A DNA stretch of 6,402 nt from Halococcaceae archaeon (GTDB taxonomy: Archaea > Halobacteriota > Halobacteria > Halobacteriales > Halalkalicoccaceae): the NCBI GenBank assembly GCA_007128515.1, contig SKXI01000403.1, positions 1-6,402 of the forward strand, written 5' to 3'. This document shows, piece after piece, positions 5,751 through 6,402 of the stretch; position 1 is the first letter of the stretch, and each line of letters begins with the position of its first letter. The notes under the pieces are model-generated. The model saw nothing but the letters and a program-made list of their open reading frames with translations. It made no database searches and had not been told where the DNA came from. Made by a program: the position numbers and the translations under genes.

Positions 5751-5896
5751 CTACGCTCGGGGCTCGTGAAACTCGAGGCCCGAGACCCGCGAGACGTGGT
5801 CGTCACACGCGATCAGTTCGCCGCCGAGCGGCCGCGCGACGCCGGTGATCAGCGTATCGGGAGCGGGGATCGGCTTGCCCCGGTCGTCCTCACGAG
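5751..5896 (-). pseudogene. VapC-type PIN-domain toxin, C-terminal remnant
   Basis: On the minus strand, about 48 codons ending in TAG (5753-5751) read GKPIPAPDTLITGVARPLGG followed by ELIACDDHVSRVSGLEF. This is the familiar C-terminal third of VapC-like PIN ribonucleases: the P-x-P-D-x-L-I helix with the third catalytic Asp, then the strand and CDDH acidic site, then the closing R-V-x-G-L. The N-terminal two thirds, with the first Asp and the Glu, are missing. Just upstream, at the boundary with the tRNA-derived repeats, family similarity stops, although the frame stays open through repeat DNA. No VapB antitoxin gene is visible. It is therefore read as a truncated remnant, probably cut by a recombination event at the tRNA site. 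Confidence 0.65.
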
Positions 5897-6020
5897 GAGC
5901 ACGATGGGATTCGAACCGGAGCCAGACGGTCGGCCTCGCTTCGCTCGGCCGCTGCGACTGGCAGGGCTCGAACCCATCTCGGTCCGTCCGACACGCCTCG
6001 CTGTCGCTCGGCGGTCGTAC
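5897..6020 (-). repeat. Repeat unit III (farthest from the tRNA)
   Basis: This 124-bp unit holds the tRNA 3' copy at 5897-5917. Its first hairpin is CGGCC (5931-5935) with GGCCG (5947-5951), around an 11-base loop TCGCTTCGCTC. The second T-loop motif lies at 5964-5987. Its second hairpin is GAC-a-CGCC (5990-5997) with GGCG-GTC (6010-6016), around TCGCTGTCGCTC. It abuts the PIN remnant on its left, and here the base following the 21-mer differs from the other copies. Confidence 0.75.
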
Positions 6021-6155
6021 GAGCACGATGGGATTCGAACCGAAGGGAGACGTTCCGGGTCGCTCACTCCGTTCGCTTCCCGGGCTGCGACTCCCAGGAT
6101 TCGAACCCATCTCGGTCCGTTCGTTGTTCCTCGCGTCCGCTCGTCACAAACGAAC
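6021..6155 (-). repeat. Repeat unit II (middle)
   Basis: This 135-bp unit has its tRNA 3' copy at 6021-6041. Its first hairpin has a new stem, CCGGG (6055-6059) with CCCGG (6079-6083). The second T-loop motif, at 6097-6120, matches the tRNA T-stem 5' strand and loop over 14 bases (ATGGGTTCGAATCC on the minus strand). Its second hairpin is CGTTCGTT (6118-6125) with AACGAACG (6149-6156), an 8-bp stem unrelated in sequence to those of units I and III. Confidence 0.75.
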
Positions 6156-6282
6156 GAGCACGATGGGATTCGAACCGGAGCCGGACGGTCGACCTCGCTC
6201 CGCTCGGCCGCTGCGACCGGCAGGGCTCGAATCCCACGTGAGTCTGCTCTTCGCTCCTCGCGTCCGCTCGTCGCAGAAGAGC
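6156..6282 (-). repeat. Repeat unit I (adjacent to the tRNA)
   Basis: This 127-bp unit has its tRNA 3' copy at 6156-6176. Its middle is close to unit III (compare 6191-6232 with 5932-5973), with a first hairpin weakened to CGACC/GGCCG by one mismatch (6190-6194 with 6206-6210). The second T-loop motif is at 6223-6240 and is the most degraded. Its second hairpin, GCTCTTC (6246-6252) with GAAGAGC (6276-6282), reaches the discriminator base of the tRNA, so it may also mark transcript end or 3' processing. Confidence 0.75.
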
Positions 6283-6356
6283 GAGCACGATGGGATTCGA
6301 ACCCATGACCATCGGATTAGAAGTCCGACGCTCTGTCCTAGCTGAGCTACGTGCCC
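6282..6356 (-). tRNA. tRNA-Arg (anticodon TCT)
   Basis: A 75-base cloverleaf reads 5'-GGGCACG acceptor strand, TA, D-stem GCTC/GAGC with a 10-base loop, anticodon stem TCGGA/TCCGA with loop CTTCTAA (anticodon TCT, reading AGA), variable region TGGTC, T-arm ATGGG-TTCGAAT-CCCAT, acceptor 3' strand CGTGCTC and discriminator G. All stems pair, with one G-U at position 2-71 of the acceptor. There is no intron, and CCA is not encoded. It is intact despite the repeat array that begins at its 3' end, which is the usual state of a tRNA used as an integration site, where the element restores the 3' end. Confidence 0.97.
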
Positions 6357-6380
6357 TCGTCATCCGCTTCTCGCCGGGCG

Positions 6381-6390
6381 AAGAAAAACT
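6381..6390 (-). promoter_or_regulatory. Possible promoter element of the tRNA-Arg gene
   Basis: On the minus strand AGTTTTTCTT is the only AT-rich patch before the tRNA, centred about 30 bases upstream of its 5' end. That position suits an archaeal TATA box for a transcript starting a few bases before the tRNA. The match to a TATA consensus is weak (a T-run). Confidence 0.35.
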
Positions 6391-6402
6391 GTCGGATACG
6401 AA

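Larger units (their letters stand above)
5897..6303 (-). repeat. Tandem array of tRNA-Arg 3'-end repeats (three units plus the tRNA itself)
   Basis: The last 21 bases of the tRNA body (T-stem edge, T-loop, acceptor 3' strand) occur four times, identical, at 5897-5917, 6021-6041, 6156-6176 and inside the tRNA at 6283-6303. The spacings are 124, 135 and 127 bp. Each unit also has a second T-loop motif and two hairpins with the loop core TCGC-N-CGCTC. The duplicated 21-mer lacks the 5' strand of the T-stem, so the copies cannot fold as T-arms and are not tRNAs. The exact copy inside more divergent unit DNA suggests either recent duplication or use as a recombination core. The array lies directly downstream of the tRNA in its direction of transcription. 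Confidence 0.85.

Noticed and set aside
5897..6303. CRISPR array
   Set aside because: The 21-base repeat is regularly spaced, but the intervening 103-114 bp sequences are related to each other rather than unique, and the repeat is the tRNA 3' end. No cas gene is present.
5766..6345. Plus-strand frames rich in MGFEP and WDSNP-like repeats
   Set aside because: They are translations of the tRNA 3'-end repeats and hairpins on the wrong strand. Such peptides are frequent mis-annotations over tRNA DNA.
6367..6383. Hairpin-like sequence CTTCTCGCCGGGCGAAG before the tRNA
   Set aside because: The arms pair only with a bulge and a loop too small to be stable; it is probably just part of the tRNA promoter region.

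Overview
The window is haloarchaeal DNA (class Halobacteria). It is very GC-rich, the predicted proteins are strongly acidic (Asp/Glu far above Lys), TATA-like boxes sit about 27 bases before start codons as in leaderless archaeal transcripts, and it carries a halophile-type tRNA-Arg plus haloarchaeal families (DUF7344, DUF1102, DUF5305, the Ser-His-Asp type of signal peptidase). Family names come from recognising the translated sequence; no database search was run.

Layout. Bases 1-333 hold no long gene, but they contain a very short cysteine-rich open frame (9 Cys in 26 residues, 118-198) preceded by three copies of the dyad GTT-N3-AAC. A good TATA box (304-311) then leads into a leaderless FkbM-family SAM-dependent methyltransferase (334-1161). 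Facing it, on the minus strand, are two overlapping genes: a winged-helix, two-TM DUF7344 regulator (start 2508, possibly 2571) and a secreted acidic beta-rich protein (1972-1172), joined by a TGATG overlap. A divergent promoter region (about 2509-2697), with ATTAC/GTAAT elements at exact 22-bp steps, separates them from the plus-strand genes: a DUF1102 exported protein (2698-3207), a signal peptidase with a fused extracellular domain (3264-4391), and a DUF5305 two-TM protein (4531-5670). A short basic open frame (4451-4534) overlaps the DUF5305 start by GTGA.

The central block (1172-5670) looks like one functional unit: small exported beta-sandwich proteins, a dedicated membrane signal peptidase and a membrane partner, with a membrane-attached regulator next door. 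This recalls the bacterial SipW/TasA (camelysin) fibre systems. The N-terminal part of the minus-strand secreted protein resembles the DUF1102 protein, so the block may carry two fibre-type paralogues. That link is inference.

The right end (5751-6402) is a tRNA-associated scar. A tRNA-Arg(TCT) on the minus strand is followed downstream by three tandem units of 124-135 bp. Each ends in an exact copy of the last 21 bases of the tRNA body, contains a second T-arm-like half motif, and carries two hairpins whose stems change sequence yet remain complementary (one has a single mismatch). The array ends against the C-terminal remnant of a VapC-type PIN-domain toxin. The pattern fits repeated recombination at a tRNA attachment site, or a tRNA-derived tandem repeat like the rtT repeats of the E. 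coli tyrT operon.
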